Below are positions 35,497 through 44,646 of a stretch of 64,000 nucleotides of DNA, in pieces (within the stretch, counting starts at the first letter, position 1; the number at the start of each line of letters is the position of its first letter). Source of the DNA: Phytoamicus setariae (GTDB taxonomy: Bacteria > Pseudomonadota > Alphaproteobacteria > Rhizobiales > Rhizobiaceae); assembly GCF_016722925.1 (NCBI RefSeq), contig NZ_JAEQNC010000013.1:1-64000 (forward strand), read 5' to 3'. The notes under the pieces are model-generated. The model was not told the origin of the DNA, did no database searches, and saw nothing but the letters and a program-made list of their open reading frames with translations. The position numbers and the translations under genes are program-made.

Positions 35497-36366
35497 CTAT
35501 TGTCGGCGCGTCCAGCTGTCGTCCATCTGGTTGCGAAACCAGGTCATCTGCCGCTTGGCGTATTGCCGGGTGGCGGCGGATGCCCTTTCGATCACCTCTG
35601 CCCGAGACATCGTCCCCGCGAGCAGCGCGGCGATCTGTGGCACGCCAATCGCCTTCATCACAGGCATGGCGGGATCGAGCGCGAGTGCTAGAAGCGCCTC
35701 AACCTCCTCGATGGCCCCGTTGTCCAGCATGCTGGCAAAGCGTCTGTTGATCCGGTCATGCAATACGGCGCGTTCCGGTTCGACGATCAGCTTCAGCGCC
35801 CCCTCGGGATCGATGACCGCCCTGCCCGCCTCCGCCTGAAAATCCGCGATCGACTTGCCGCTCACCTCAAAGACCTCCAGCGCCCGGACGATCCGCTGGC
35901 CGTCCGAGACGCTGAGCATGCCGGCCGCCTTCGGGTCCAGCGCCAGCAATCGCCTGTGCAGGGCTGCTGGCCCCTCCTCCACGAGAAGCCCCCGCCACTT
36001 ATCACGAACAGCCGGGGAAATCTCCGGCATGTCAGACAGGCCGCCCGTCAGAGCCTTGAAATAGAGGCCCGTCCCGCCAACGAAGACGGGAATCCGCCCT
36101 CTTGCCCGGATATCGCCAGCCACGCCTTCGGCCGAGCGCAGCCACTCTCCTGACGAATATTTGGCCGACGCGGGAACCGTGCCATAGAGATGATGTGGGA
36201 TCCCTGCCATCTCCGAGACGCGCGGTCGCGCGGTCAACACGTCCAGCGTGTCGTAAATCTGCATGCTGTCGGCGTTCACAACTTCGCCGCCATGCAGTTT
36301 GGCCAGTTCCACCGCCAGAGCGGACTTGCCGCTGGCCGTCGGCCCGGTTATCAGGATCGCATCCAT
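35497..36366 (-). CDS. miaA: tRNA dimethylallyltransferase
   Basis: A 289-residue enzyme that adds a dimethylallyl group to A37 of tRNAs reading UNN codons. The P-loop is ILITGPTASGKSALAVELAK, then NADSMQIYDTLDVLTARP, GGTGLYFKALTGGL, and the C-terminal TRQYAKRQMTWFRNQ. ATG 36366 was preferred because an AGG lies seven bases upstream; ATG 36390 is also possible. It is divergent from serB, whose start overlaps the 36390 ATG, so the starts are very tightly packed. Convergent with the HerA-like gene. Confidence 0.95.
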   Translation of the reverse strand: MDAILITGPTASGKSALAVELAKLHGGEVVNADSMQIYDTLDVLTARPRVSEMAGIPHHLYGTVPASAKYSSGEWLRSAEGVAGDIRARGRIPVFVGGTGLYFKALTGGLSDMPEISPAVRDKWRGLLVEEGPAALHRRLLALDPKAAGMLSVSDGQRIVRALEVFEVSGKSIADFQAEAGRAVIDPEGALKLIVEPERAVLHDRINRRFASMLDNGAIEEVEALLALALDPAMPVMKAIGVPQIAALLAGTMSRAEVIERASAATRQYAKRQMTWFRNQMDDSWTRRQ

Positions 36367-36388
36367 TCCATTACCTGAGGAAGTCTTC

Positions 36389-37279
36389 ATGGCCCTCGTT
36401 GCCACGCTTATAGCCAATCCGTCAAATCCCATCCTCACTTCGGAGCTTGCAGAGCGAGCGGAAGCCGCCGCCAATGCATCCGGCCTTTACTGGCTGGCGG
36501 ACAACATCGCCTGCGACATCGCGCTTCGGGACGGGACCAATGCAACAGCGGCCGAAGCCACGCTGAGGAATGCCATCGGCGACCTGGCCATCGATGTGGT
36601 CGTGCAGGAAGCCGAGCTCCGTCGCAAGAAGCTGCTGATCGCCGACATGGATTCGACCATGATCGGGCAGGAGTGCATCGACGAACTGGCTGCGGAAGTC
36701 GGCCTGAAGGAAAAGGTCTCGGACATCACCGCGCGCGCTATGAACGGCGAAATCGCATTCGAACCCGCGCTTCGCGAACGCGTGGCTTTGCTCAAGGGCC
36801 TGTCGCTTTCCGTCGTGGATGAAGTGATCGCCAAGCGCATTACGCTAACTCCGGGAGGGATCGAACTCGTCCGAACCATGAAGGCCAGGGGCTACTTCAC
36901 CGCACTGGTATCGGGTGGTTTCACCGTCTTCACCGGTCCGATCGCAGCAACGATCGGCTTCGACGTCAACCGCGCCAATGTCCTGCTCGAAGAAGGCGGC
37001 AAGCTGACCGGCAAAGTCGCCGAACCCATCCTCGGCAAACAGGCAAAGGTCGATTCGCTCGTCGCATTCTCGGAAATGCTCGAGATCACGCCGGCTGATG
37101 CGATCGCGGTGGGCGACGGCGCCAACGACCTCGGTATGCTGCAGCTCGCTGGATCCGGAGTGGCGCTGCATGCAAAGCCCGCGGTAGCGGCCGCGTCGCG
37201 CATGCGTATCGACCACGGCGACCTGACCGCCCTGCTCTACATACAGGGATACCGCAAGTCGGATTTCGTCACGGGATAA
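36389..37279 (+). CDS. serB: Phosphoserine phosphatase
   Basis: A 296-residue HAD-family enzyme for the last step of serine synthesis. The catalytic loop is LLIADMDSTMIGQECIDELA with DxDxT, motif II is FTALVSGGFTVFTGPIAA, and motif III-IV is ADAIAVGDGANDLGMLQLAG. An N-terminal ACT-like region (about 1-80) is typical of the longer SerB form. An ATG at 36389 has GAGG eight bases upstream. It is divergent from miaA with overlapping start codons. Confidence 0.96.
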   Translation: MALVATLIANPSNPILTSELAERAEAAANASGLYWLADNIACDIALRDGTNATAAEATLRNAIGDLAIDVVVQEAELRRKKLLIADMDSTMIGQECIDELAAEVGLKEKVSDITARAMNGEIAFEPALRERVALLKGLSLSVVDEVIAKRITLTPGGIELVRTMKARGYFTALVSGGFTVFTGPIAATIGFDVNRANVLLEEGGKLTGKVAEPILGKQAKVDSLVAFSEMLEITPADAIAVGDGANDLGMLQLAGSGVALHAKPAVAAASRMRIDHGDLTALLYIQGYRKSDFVTG

Positions 37280-37412
37280 CCGGCGAAAACAATTCTGGGT
37301 GGATGGCGCGCCCTGTCGTTCGACGTCACCATGGAACAACGAACAGGCGAGTCGGTGAAAATCGGCCGCCAAAACGTTATTCCACGAAGAATGAAGTTCG
37401 AACGATTTGCCC

Positions 37413-39002
37413 ATGATAAGCCTATTTCACATCGCCGCGCTCGCGGTCGGCCTCGGCACGGGCACTGTTAGTGATGTTGCCGTTGCCGAGAGCCAGCCAA
37501 GCGATGTGGCGACGCGTTGCGACGTTCTCGCCGCCGATCCCGCAGATACGACACGCCCCGAGCACGTTGCCGGGGTCGATATCCATTTGATCAACAGCGG
37601 CGAAGCTATCGCTGCGTGCGAAGCTGCCGTTGCGGTAAGCCCCGGCGACGCCAGGCTGCAGTTCCAGCTCGGTCGGGCATTTGAAAGTGCCGGGCAATAT
37701 GCGCGCGCGCTGACCTGGTACCTGAAGGCGGCGGACGAAAGCCAGGCGCGAGCGATTTCAAGCGTCGGCACATTTTACGAAGACGGAAATGCCGTTCCGC
37801 AGGACCTCGACGCAGCGGCGCATTGGTATGAACGTGCCGCATCGCTCGGAGACCGCACGGCAATGTACAATCGCGGTCTTCTCTATGACGAAGGCGACGG
37901 CCACTCGATCGATTATGCAAAGGCAATGGAGTGGTATCGCAAGGCCGCCGCGCTCGGAGATCCCGACGCGATGAACAATATCGGCATACTCTATGAAAAC
38001 GGTCAGGGCGTGAATGCCGACATCGTTGAAGCTTTCCGCTGGTACTCGAAAGGCGCCAGTGCTGGCAGTCCGGTGGCAATCAACAATGTCGCCATCATGT
38101 ACGACGATGGAACCGGCGGCGTTCAGGCGGATCCGGAAAAAGCGTTCGAACTGCATTTGAATGCCGCCGAACTCGGCAACTCCGACGGCATGTACGACAC
38201 AGGCGTCATGTATGAAAACGGCAAGGGCGTTCCGCGCAACTATGCCGAAGCCGTTCGCTGGTATCAGGCTGCTGCGGAGCAGGATCACGCGGAAGCCACC
38301 AACAGCCTCGGCCTCATGTACCAGCGTGGCTTGGGCGTCGAGAAGAACTATCGGAAAGCACTGGAACTCTTCCGCCGCGCCGACGAATTAGGGGCTCCGG
38401 ATGCCGCCTTCAATCTGGGCACCATGTATCAGCTGGGGTATGGCGTAAAGCAGGACTATGCGCAGGCGATGAACCTGTTTCGCCTTTCCGCCAGCGAAAA
38501 TCTGCCGGCTGCGATGAACAGCCTTGGCAATCTCTATCAGCATGGCCTGGGCACGCCGCCGGATATACAGCAGGCCATAGACTGGTATCGAAAGGCTGCA
38601 GACGGTGACAACGCAGAGGCTGCGCTGAACCTAGGCGCCATCTATCGGCAGGGACTGGGCGTCATGAAGGACGAGCGCGCCGCGTTTGACTGGTACGCCA
38701 AGGCGTCGGACCTGGGAAACCCGGCCGGCGATGTCGGTATGGCCGAGCTCTATGACCATGGCCAGACAATTCAGCGCGACACCGGCGAAGCCGTGGACCG
38801 GATGCTGAAGGCGTTGGCAACGGGTGAACCCGCAGCCTTGGACGCACTCTTCAACCGTTGGGCCAGTTGGTCGGAGGATTTCCGATCCCGGCTCCAGGAC
38901 CGGTTGAAGGCGAAAGGCCTGCTCAAGGGCGACAAGTCCGACGCCATGACGCCCGCATTGGAGAGCGTGCTCAAGTCGCTGCTGGACCAGAATACACCCT
39001 AG
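37413..39002 (+). CDS. Sel1-repeat secreted protein
   Basis: A 529-residue exported protein with a signal peptide (MISLFHIAALAVGLGTG, cleavage near VAVA). From about residue 110 there are ten Sel1-like repeats of about 36 residues (for example AMNNIGILYENGQGVNADIV, then EAFRWYSKGASAGSP). Such proteins form TPR-like solenoids that mediate protein-protein contacts in the periplasm, often in envelope or exopolysaccharide regulation. ATG 37413 was chosen over a TTG at 37407. It stands alone; partner unknown. Confidence 0.85.
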   Translation: MISLFHIAALAVGLGTGTVSDVAVAESQPSDVATRCDVLAADPADTTRPEHVAGVDIHLINSGEAIAACEAAVAVSPGDARLQFQLGRAFESAGQYARALTWYLKAADESQARAISSVGTFYEDGNAVPQDLDAAAHWYERAASLGDRTAMYNRGLLYDEGDGHSIDYAKAMEWYRKAAALGDPDAMNNIGILYENGQGVNADIVEAFRWYSKGASAGSPVAINNVAIMYDDGTGGVQADPEKAFELHLNAAELGNSDGMYDTGVMYENGKGVPRNYAEAVRWYQAAAEQDHAEATNSLGLMYQRGLGVEKNYRKALELFRRADELGAPDAAFNLGTMYQLGYGVKQDYAQAMNLFRLSASENLPAAMNSLGNLYQHGLGTPPDIQQAIDWYRKAADGDNAEAALNLGAIYRQGLGVMKDERAAFDWYAKASDLGNPAGDVGMAELYDHGQTIQRDTGEAVDRMLKALATGEPAALDALFNRWASWSEDFRSRLQDRLKAKGLLKGDKSDAMTPALESVLKSLLDQNTP

Positions 39003-39116
39003 GCCTATGCGGCAGGCGGACTTGGAGGTGCATGTGCGGCGATCACAGCCAGAGCTGCATCGTTACGCCCGCACGCTCGCCACCATGATCCCGGCCAGGG
39101 GTTGCAGCGCAAGGCT

Positions 39117-39776
39117 TCAATCCCGATCCGGCGCTCCCAGAGGGAAGTTCGGCCGGAACCACCGCGCCTCGTCCACCGCCCGGGCGAAGGACGGGCGGGC
39201 AAGCAACCGCGCACGGTAGGCGCGCAACGCGGGAAACGCCTCCGAAATCTGGTGCGTCCAATCGGCGTAGAATAGTGAGGGCGCGGCCGCGCAGTCCGCC
39301 AGCGTGAAGCCCACACCTGCAGCCCAGGTCCTGCCGGCAAGATGTCCTTCAAGCCAAGCATAGGCGCGTTCCAGCAATTCCTTGGAAAGCGCAAGTCCCT
39401 CTTGGCGCTTTACCGGGTCACCGGTCAACGCTCCGCCTACTGCGTGCTGTACCACGTTCATGACGTGTAGATCGAAAAAGCGGTCGAGAAAACGCACGTC
39501 CAATGCCACCGTCGGGTCCGTTGGGAGGAGACGCACGGGCCCTGGATGTACGAGATGCAGGTACTCGATGATGATGCTGGACTCGGCGACGTCGCGCTCG
39601 CCATCCGACAGCAGCGGAAATTTACGCAGCGGCCAATGCCGCAGCCACTCGGCCGAGTGCTCAGGCGTGTCCGGGCCGATGCAGCGAAATTCAAAGGGCG
39701 TGTCGTTCTCATAAAGCGCTATCAACACTTTCTGCGTGTACGACGAGAAGGGATGACCGTAAAGCGCAAGTGACAT
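39117..39776 (-). CDS. Glutathione S-transferase family protein
   Basis: A 219-residue cytosolic GST-like protein. The thioredoxin-like N-domain is LALYGHPFSSYTQKVLIALY with the active Ser region and LRKFPLLSDGERDVAESSII for glutathione binding; the all-helical C-domain contains AGVGFTLADCAAAPSLFYAD, the N-capping box of the GST fold. Substrate is unknown. It has an alternative upstream ATG at 39833. Confidence 0.9.
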   Translation of the reverse strand: MSLALYGHPFSSYTQKVLIALYENDTPFEFRCIGPDTPEHSAEWLRHWPLRKFPLLSDGERDVAESSIIIEYLHLVHPGPVRLLPTDPTVALDVRFLDRFFDLHVMNVVQHAVGGALTGDPVKRQEGLALSKELLERAYAWLEGHLAGRTWAAGVGFTLADCAAAPSLFYADWTHQISEAFPALRAYRARLLARPSFARAVDEARWFRPNFPLGAPDRD

Positions 39777-39948
39777 CGTGGAGCCTCCCGAGAAAACCGA
39801 TTGCATTTCGCAAGTGGATTGCTCGTATCTCAACCAGTTGCATGCTGCAAGCAGTAATTCGCGCCGAGCTTCTGGAAATTGGCAATAACTTCAGGCCGCC
39901 TGCGAGACGGCACTAGGCTGACCGGTCATGAAATCAGCCCCACCGCAA

Positions 39949-41193
39949 TCATTTGCGTTTCCAGATCAGCGCCGAACTGACGGCGTAATTGAACACCGCA
40001 CCGATGATCGCGCCGGCAAGGCCGGCGACCCAGGCAGTCGCATGGTAGGAGTAGATCCAGCTCGCCACGCCGACATTGCCGATGGAACCGATCGAGCAGG
40101 CAAGATAGAACATCATGAGCCCGCCGACGAACCGCCAACCCGACAGGCGGGCGTCGCGATAGGTCAGCTGATTGTTGAGGATAAAGTTCCAGGTCATGGC
40201 GGCAATCACGGCGGTCAGTTGCGACCATTCGAAACTGAGGCGAAGGGTCGAGAGCGCATAGCCTAGCACCAGCAGATGCACGCCGACGCCTGAAAGGCCC
40301 ACCGCGCCGAACATGAGGAAGCGGACGGGCAACACACCGCCAAGCAATTTCGAGAACAGCAGCCCCAGATAGTCGATGGTCACACGCGCATCGAGCTTGC
40401 TCTCGCCACTGCGTCTTTCGCGAAAGCGGTAGGCAAGCTCCATGATCTTGAGCGATTTTCCCGTAGTCCAGAGAATATCCAGAAGCAATTTGTAGCCTTC
40501 CTTGGCCAGCGCCTCTGCATGTTCCTCGATTGCTTCGCGGCGGATCATGAAGAAGCCGGACATGGGATCCGACACCTGCGTACCCGTCAAAATCCGAGCC
40601 ATGCCCGTCGCCAGTCCACTGCCCCACCGGCGCAAGCCGGAAAAACCCTGTTCGGCAGACCCGCCGGCGACGTAGCGGCTCGCGACGACCAGATCCGCGC
40701 CCCCGTGGATTGCCTGTAGCATCTGCGGCAACAGCGTTTCGTCATGCTGGAGATCGGCGTCCATAACGGCGACGACGGGGGCGGATGAAGACAGGATACC
40801 TTCGATGCAGGCACCGGACAGACCCCGCCGCCCCACCCGGCGGATACACCGGATATGAGGATCGGTCGACGCAATCGATTTTGCCAGCGCCGAAGTTCCG
40901 TCCGGACTGTCGTCGTCGACAAAGACAACCTCCCAATCAATGCCGGCGAGGATCGAGGTAAGCCGCCTGACCAGTTCAGCGATGTTGTCTCGCTCGGCGT
41001 AGGTGGGAACGACGACCGTTAACTCCGCGACAGGTCCGTGAATGGACGGTGGCCATGAAACTGCTCGTGCAGCTTGCACACCGGAAGCCGTTTTATCCGG
41101 CGCGGAGGTACTGCGACTGCCCGATATCCTGCTTCGACTGCCGATCTGCACCATGGTTTGCTGACCGCCATCCCATAAAAGCGATTGGCTCAC
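39949..41193 (-). CDS. GT2 glycosyltransferase fused to GtrA-like membrane domain
   Basis: A 414-residue protein. Residues about 57-290 are a DPM1-like GT2 domain: LTVVVPTYAERDNIAELVRR, then EVVFVDDDSPDGT, VVAVMDADLQHDETLLPQM and DPMSGFFMIRREAIEEHA. The C-terminal 120 residues form four membrane helices of the GtrA family (VRFLMFGAVGLSGVGVHLLV and WNFILNNQLTYRD). Such fusions transfer a sugar to a polyprenyl phosphate and flip it for use by an integral GT39. The start shown is GTG, whose GTGA overlaps the stop of the upstream GT39 gene; ATG 41154 is an alternative. Confidence 0.87.
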   Translation of the reverse strand: MSQSLLWDGGQQTMVQIGSRSRISGSRSTSAPDKTASGVQAARAVSWPPSIHGPVAELTVVVPTYAERDNIAELVRRLTSILAGIDWEVVFVDDDSPDGTSALAKSIASTDPHIRCIRRVGRRGLSGACIEGILSSSAPVVAVMDADLQHDETLLPQMLQAIHGGADLVVASRYVAGGSAEQGFSGLRRWGSGLATGMARILTGTQVSDPMSGFFMIRREAIEEHAEALAKEGYKLLLDILWTTGKSLKIMELAYRFRERRSGESKLDARVTIDYLGLLFSKLLGGVLPVRFLMFGAVGLSGVGVHLLVLGYALSTLRLSFEWSQLTAVIAAMTWNFILNNQLTYRDARLSGWRFVGGLMMFYLACSIGSIGNVGVASWIYSYHATAWVAGLAGAIIGAVFNYAVSSALIWKRK

Positions 41194-42767
41194 TCGAAGA
41201 GATCGACCCTTGCGAGCGAGTTTCCATAATACCGCACGAATGTCCTGGCTGCTGCGATTCTCGACCTTACAATGCTCTTCGGGTCATAAAGTTGCACCGA
41301 AACCTGGACCAGCCAAACGCGCCCATGTGTGCTGAGCGCGCGGTCCACGATCTCGCCATCAGCCTCGATCAGTTTCGGAGCGCCAAAATTACTGCCATAG
41401 ACTCTGGGCAGGTTGCGTTGGGGATAGCAGCCGGGAACGCAAACCACAGGTGGGAAATGCGCCTGACGCGCTGCATAGTAACCGACGGCAATACTGCCCT
41501 CCGCTGGTACAGCGATAACGACATCGCCCGGCCGGGCGTTGCGCGCGATCTCTGCCACAATCGCTTTCCAGTCATCAATCGGCCTGTCGATATCCACGAC
41601 GGACCTGGCAGCCGAAATCAAGACGACGAGAAGCATGAGCACAAGCCTGAGCCACTGCCGGTTTGTCGCCGTCAGGATGCCAAGCGCGATGACCAGAGAC
41701 GCAAGCGGCACCATCCACGCAAACAGGCGTTGGATGTAGATCGGTTTTACCGCAAAGCTCAGCATCAATACGCTGTAAAGCGGCACCAGCAGAATTGCCC
41801 CGGCAAGCAGCGCGAATACCGGCCCGCAGCGAGCAAGGCGGAAAATGCCAAACCCTAAAAGCACAAGGCTTAGGGAAAACGCCGGCCAGCTTTCCCCCAG
41901 AAGCAACATCCATGCACTGTAGAGATCCCGCGTCTTCGGCTCGAGCCAGAAGGCCAGGCCAGAAAAGGCGTGGGACTGCTCGATGAACAGCGGCGCATAG
42001 GGCGCCCAGATGACGAGCGCCAGGATACCCGCAGCGCAGAAGATGGCAAAATTCCGAAGCCGCTGTCCTGCCGGCGTGACAATCAGCGACAGACCCAAAC
42101 CGCACCAGATTCCCAGGGCAATGAATAGGCTAGTATTGTGGATCCATAGCGCGCAGCCGGTGGACAGGCCAAGGACCAGCCCAGCGGTCCGCCAACCATC
42201 CGCCAGCCGTCCCTCGGAATGCTCGTTGGCAATTGCGGACTGGTTGAGACGCGCAACGAGCGAGAACGCTGCGAGGATAGCGACTGTGATGATGAAGGTC
42301 TGCAGCGCATAGGGACGGGCATTCTGGGCATCACGGATGTTGGCATAATTCACGGCCAGAAAGGTCGCTGCGAGGAGGCCAACGCCCTCAGCCCGCAAGC
42401 CGGCCTTCAGGAACCGGCCGGAAACGGCAACGGCAAGGATCGTTGCCATGCTCGCCACCAGTGACAGGCTTCGGAGGCCTAGCTCGGAATCGCCGAAGAC
42501 AAGCGTCCATAGCTTGAGCAACGTATAATAGGACGGCGGATGCGTTTCGTAGGATGGTACATCTCGCCACAGCTCAGCAAACGACCTCGACGAGAACCAT
42601 TGGCTATAGAGTTCGTCGATCCAGAGCGACCGGCTGCTGAGGCCTGGCAGTCGGAAAATCAGCCCGATCGCGAGGATCAGAGCGACGAGCGCCCAGAAGA
42701 ATCGCGCGACAAGGCCGGCGGCTCCGTCCTGCGTCTTGCCCGGTATGATATCCAGACTCTGATACAT
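41190..42767 (-). CDS. GT39/ArnT-like integral membrane glycosyltransferase
   Basis: A 525-residue inner-membrane enzyme of the PMT/ArnT superfamily with about 11 hydrophobic helices. The conserved N-terminal extracytoplasmic loop has LWIDELYSQW with the catalytic acidic residues, then ETHPPSYYTLLKLW; a soluble C-terminal part carries the rest. These enzymes use a polyprenyl-linked sugar to modify lipid A, cell-wall polymers or proteins on the periplasmic face. It overlaps the GT2-GtrA gene by four bases, so the two probably work together, one making the lipid-linked donor and the other transferring it. Confidence 0.87.
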   Translation of the reverse strand: MYQSLDIIPGKTQDGAAGLVARFFWALVALILAIGLIFRLPGLSSRSLWIDELYSQWFSSRSFAELWRDVPSYETHPPSYYTLLKLWTLVFGDSELGLRSLSLVASMATILAVAVSGRFLKAGLRAEGVGLLAATFLAVNYANIRDAQNARPYALQTFIITVAILAAFSLVARLNQSAIANEHSEGRLADGWRTAGLVLGLSTGCALWIHNTSLFIALGIWCGLGLSLIVTPAGQRLRNFAIFCAAGILALVIWAPYAPLFIEQSHAFSGLAFWLEPKTRDLYSAWMLLLGESWPAFSLSLVLLGFGIFRLARCGPVFALLAGAILLVPLYSVLMLSFAVKPIYIQRLFAWMVPLASLVIALGILTATNRQWLRLVLMLLVVLISAARSVVDIDRPIDDWKAIVAEIARNARPGDVVIAVPAEGSIAVGYYAARQAHFPPVVCVPGCYPQRNLPRVYGSNFGAPKLIEADGEIVDRALSTHGRVWLVQVSVQLYDPKSIVRSRIAAARTFVRYYGNSLARVDLFE

Positions 42768-42853
42768 GAGCGAAGTACCAAGGAGTAATCCAGGAATACG
42801 CTATACGTTAAACATCCTTCAAAGTCTCGCAGCCGCGGCGCAACGGACGCGCC

Positions 42854-44416
42854 TCAATCCAGCGGTACGGCCACCAGCCGCAGTTCACCCTTGTTGTTGG
42901 CGATCATCAGATAGGCGTTGCGGCGATCGTTCTGCTTGAGTTCGCCAACCTTGGAGGTCACGGCGTCCGGCGTATCGACGAATTCCTGCGCAATCTCGAC
43001 AATGACATCGCCCTTGCGGATCCCCTTCTCGTAGGCTGCGCTGGTTTGCGGAACGTCGGTGATCAGCACGCCCTCCACGCTATCGGGAATATTGAACTGC
43101 TTGCGGGTTTCCGCATTCAGCACCGAAAGGCTGAGTTGCAGCGTATCGACAGACGGCTCGGGAACCGTGGTATCGGGGTCCGTGGGCATGCTTTCGTCAG
43201 GTTCGACCTCTTCCTCGGTGCTTTCCTGCACGGGCTTTGCATCCGCCGGTTTGGCAGCCTCGTCCGTCTGGCGGCCGAGTGTAACCATCACTTTGATTTC
43301 CTTGCCGTCGCGCAGGATTACGGCCTCGAGCGGCTTTCCGATCGGGCTCTCGGCGACGATGCGCGTCAGGTCACGCATCTCCACGACGTCGTTTCCATCA
43401 AGCTTCAAGATGATGTCGCCGGTTTTGACGGTGCCATTGTCCACCGGGCCACCCTTGACGATGCCAGACACCAGTGCACCGCGCGGCGCATCCATTTTAA
43501 GGTCGGCAATCATCTCGTCAGTCACAGGCTGGATGCGCACACCCAGCCAACCGCGCCGTGCTTCGCCGAACTCCTTGAGTTGATTGATGACATTGGCGGC
43601 AATTTCGGTAGGCACCGCAAAGCCGATGCCGATGGAACCGCCGCTGGGAGAAATGATGGCTGTGTTGATGCCGATCACATCGCCATACATGTTGAACAAC
43701 GGTCCGCCCGAATTGCCGCGATTGATCGCCGCATCGGTCTGGATGAAATTGTCGTAAGGGCCGGCATTGATATTGCGGTTGCGCGCCGAGACGATGCCCA
43801 CGGAAACCGAGCCGCCGAGCCCGAATGGGTTACCGATCGCCATCACCCAGTCGCCGATCCTCATCTTGCGGGAATCGCCCAGCTTGACGAAAGTCAGCGG
43901 CTTCTTCGGCTCTACCTTGAGAACGGCGATATCGGTCTTGGTGTCTGTTCCGACCAGTTTCGCTTTCAGCTTGGTGCCGTTGGCAAAATTGGCCTCGATT
44001 TCGGTCGCGCCTTCGATAACGTGATTGTTGGTGACGATATAGCCGCTCGGGTCGATGACGAAGCCCGAGCCAAGCGAACTGACCTTGCGCGCAGTCTTGG
44101 CGCCGTCCTTGTCCTTACCCTTGAAGTAGTCGTTGAACAGATCCTCGAACGGGCCGCCTTCGGGCAGGTTCGGCGAGGGAAAACCCTCGTCGCCTTCCGG
44201 CTTCACACTTTGAGTAATGGCAATATTGACCACAGCACCCGTCAGACTTTCGGCAAGGTCGGCTACTGATTCAGGGCCGTGCTGGGTGCGCTGCGAACCT
44301 GTCGTTTCCTGCGCCGCGAGCGGCTGAAGGGCTGTGCCGGCAAGCAGCGCCGAGATGACCGTCAAGGAAAGTCCGGCCTTGAGAACCCGGGATTTACGCG
44401 CCTGCATTGCTGCCAT
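42854..44416 (-). CDS. Do family periplasmic serine endopeptidase (DegP/DegQ-like)
   Basis: A 520-residue secreted protease with a signal peptide ending PLAAQ. The trypsin-like domain has His in VTNNHVIEGATEIE, Asp in TKTDIAVLKVEP and Ser in RGNSGGPLFNMYG, so the triad is intact. Two PDZ domains follow (residues about 290-385 and 420-515), separated by an acidic linker. It removes misfolded periplasmic proteins. It follows DUF2065-hflC-hflK on the same strand, the usual rhizobial order. Confidence 0.95.
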   Translation of the reverse strand: MAAMQARKSRVLKAGLSLTVISALLAGTALQPLAAQETTGSQRTQHGPESVADLAESLTGAVVNIAITQSVKPEGDEGFPSPNLPEGGPFEDLFNDYFKGKDKDGAKTARKVSSLGSGFVIDPSGYIVTNNHVIEGATEIEANFANGTKLKAKLVGTDTKTDIAVLKVEPKKPLTFVKLGDSRKMRIGDWVMAIGNPFGLGGSVSVGIVSARNRNINAGPYDNFIQTDAAINRGNSGGPLFNMYGDVIGINTAIISPSGGSIGIGFAVPTEIAANVINQLKEFGEARRGWLGVRIQPVTDEMIADLKMDAPRGALVSGIVKGGPVDNGTVKTGDIILKLDGNDVVEMRDLTRIVAESPIGKPLEAVILRDGKEIKVMVTLGRQTDEAAKPADAKPVQESTEEEVEPDESMPTDPDTTVPEPSVDTLQLSLSVLNAETRKQFNIPDSVEGVLITDVPQTSAAYEKGIRKGDVIVEIAQEFVDTPDAVTSKVGELKQNDRRNAYLMIANNKGELRLVAVPLD

Positions 44417-44457
44417 TCCTGCCTCCGCTGCCCGTCAACTGCGGGCCAGTGCATTTT

Positions 44458-44646
44458 TCAGGCGCCGCGTATGAGCCAGATTCCAGCCACGCCAAGCGCC
44501 ATCGCTATCAATCCCGTCGTTCTCAGTTGCCGTTCGGGAATCATTGGCAACACTGTAGCCAACTTCTTGACGAAAGAAGGGGCTGCCGCATAGAGCAACC
44601 CCTCGATCACAAGAAAGAATGCCAGTCCGGTCAGGACGTCGTTCAT
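44458..44646 (-). CDS. DUF2065 small membrane protein
   Basis: A 62-residue protein with two hydrophobic helices (VLTGLAFFLVIEGLLYA and TTGLIAMALGVAGIWLI). DUF2065 proteins are found next to hflC in many proteobacteria and are probably linked to the HflKC complex; their function is unknown. Its start overlaps the hflC stop by four bases (ATGA). Confidence 0.9.
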   Translation of the reverse strand: MNDVLTGLAFFLVIEGLLYAAAPSFVKKLATVLPMIPERQLRTTGLIAMALGVAGIWLIRGA

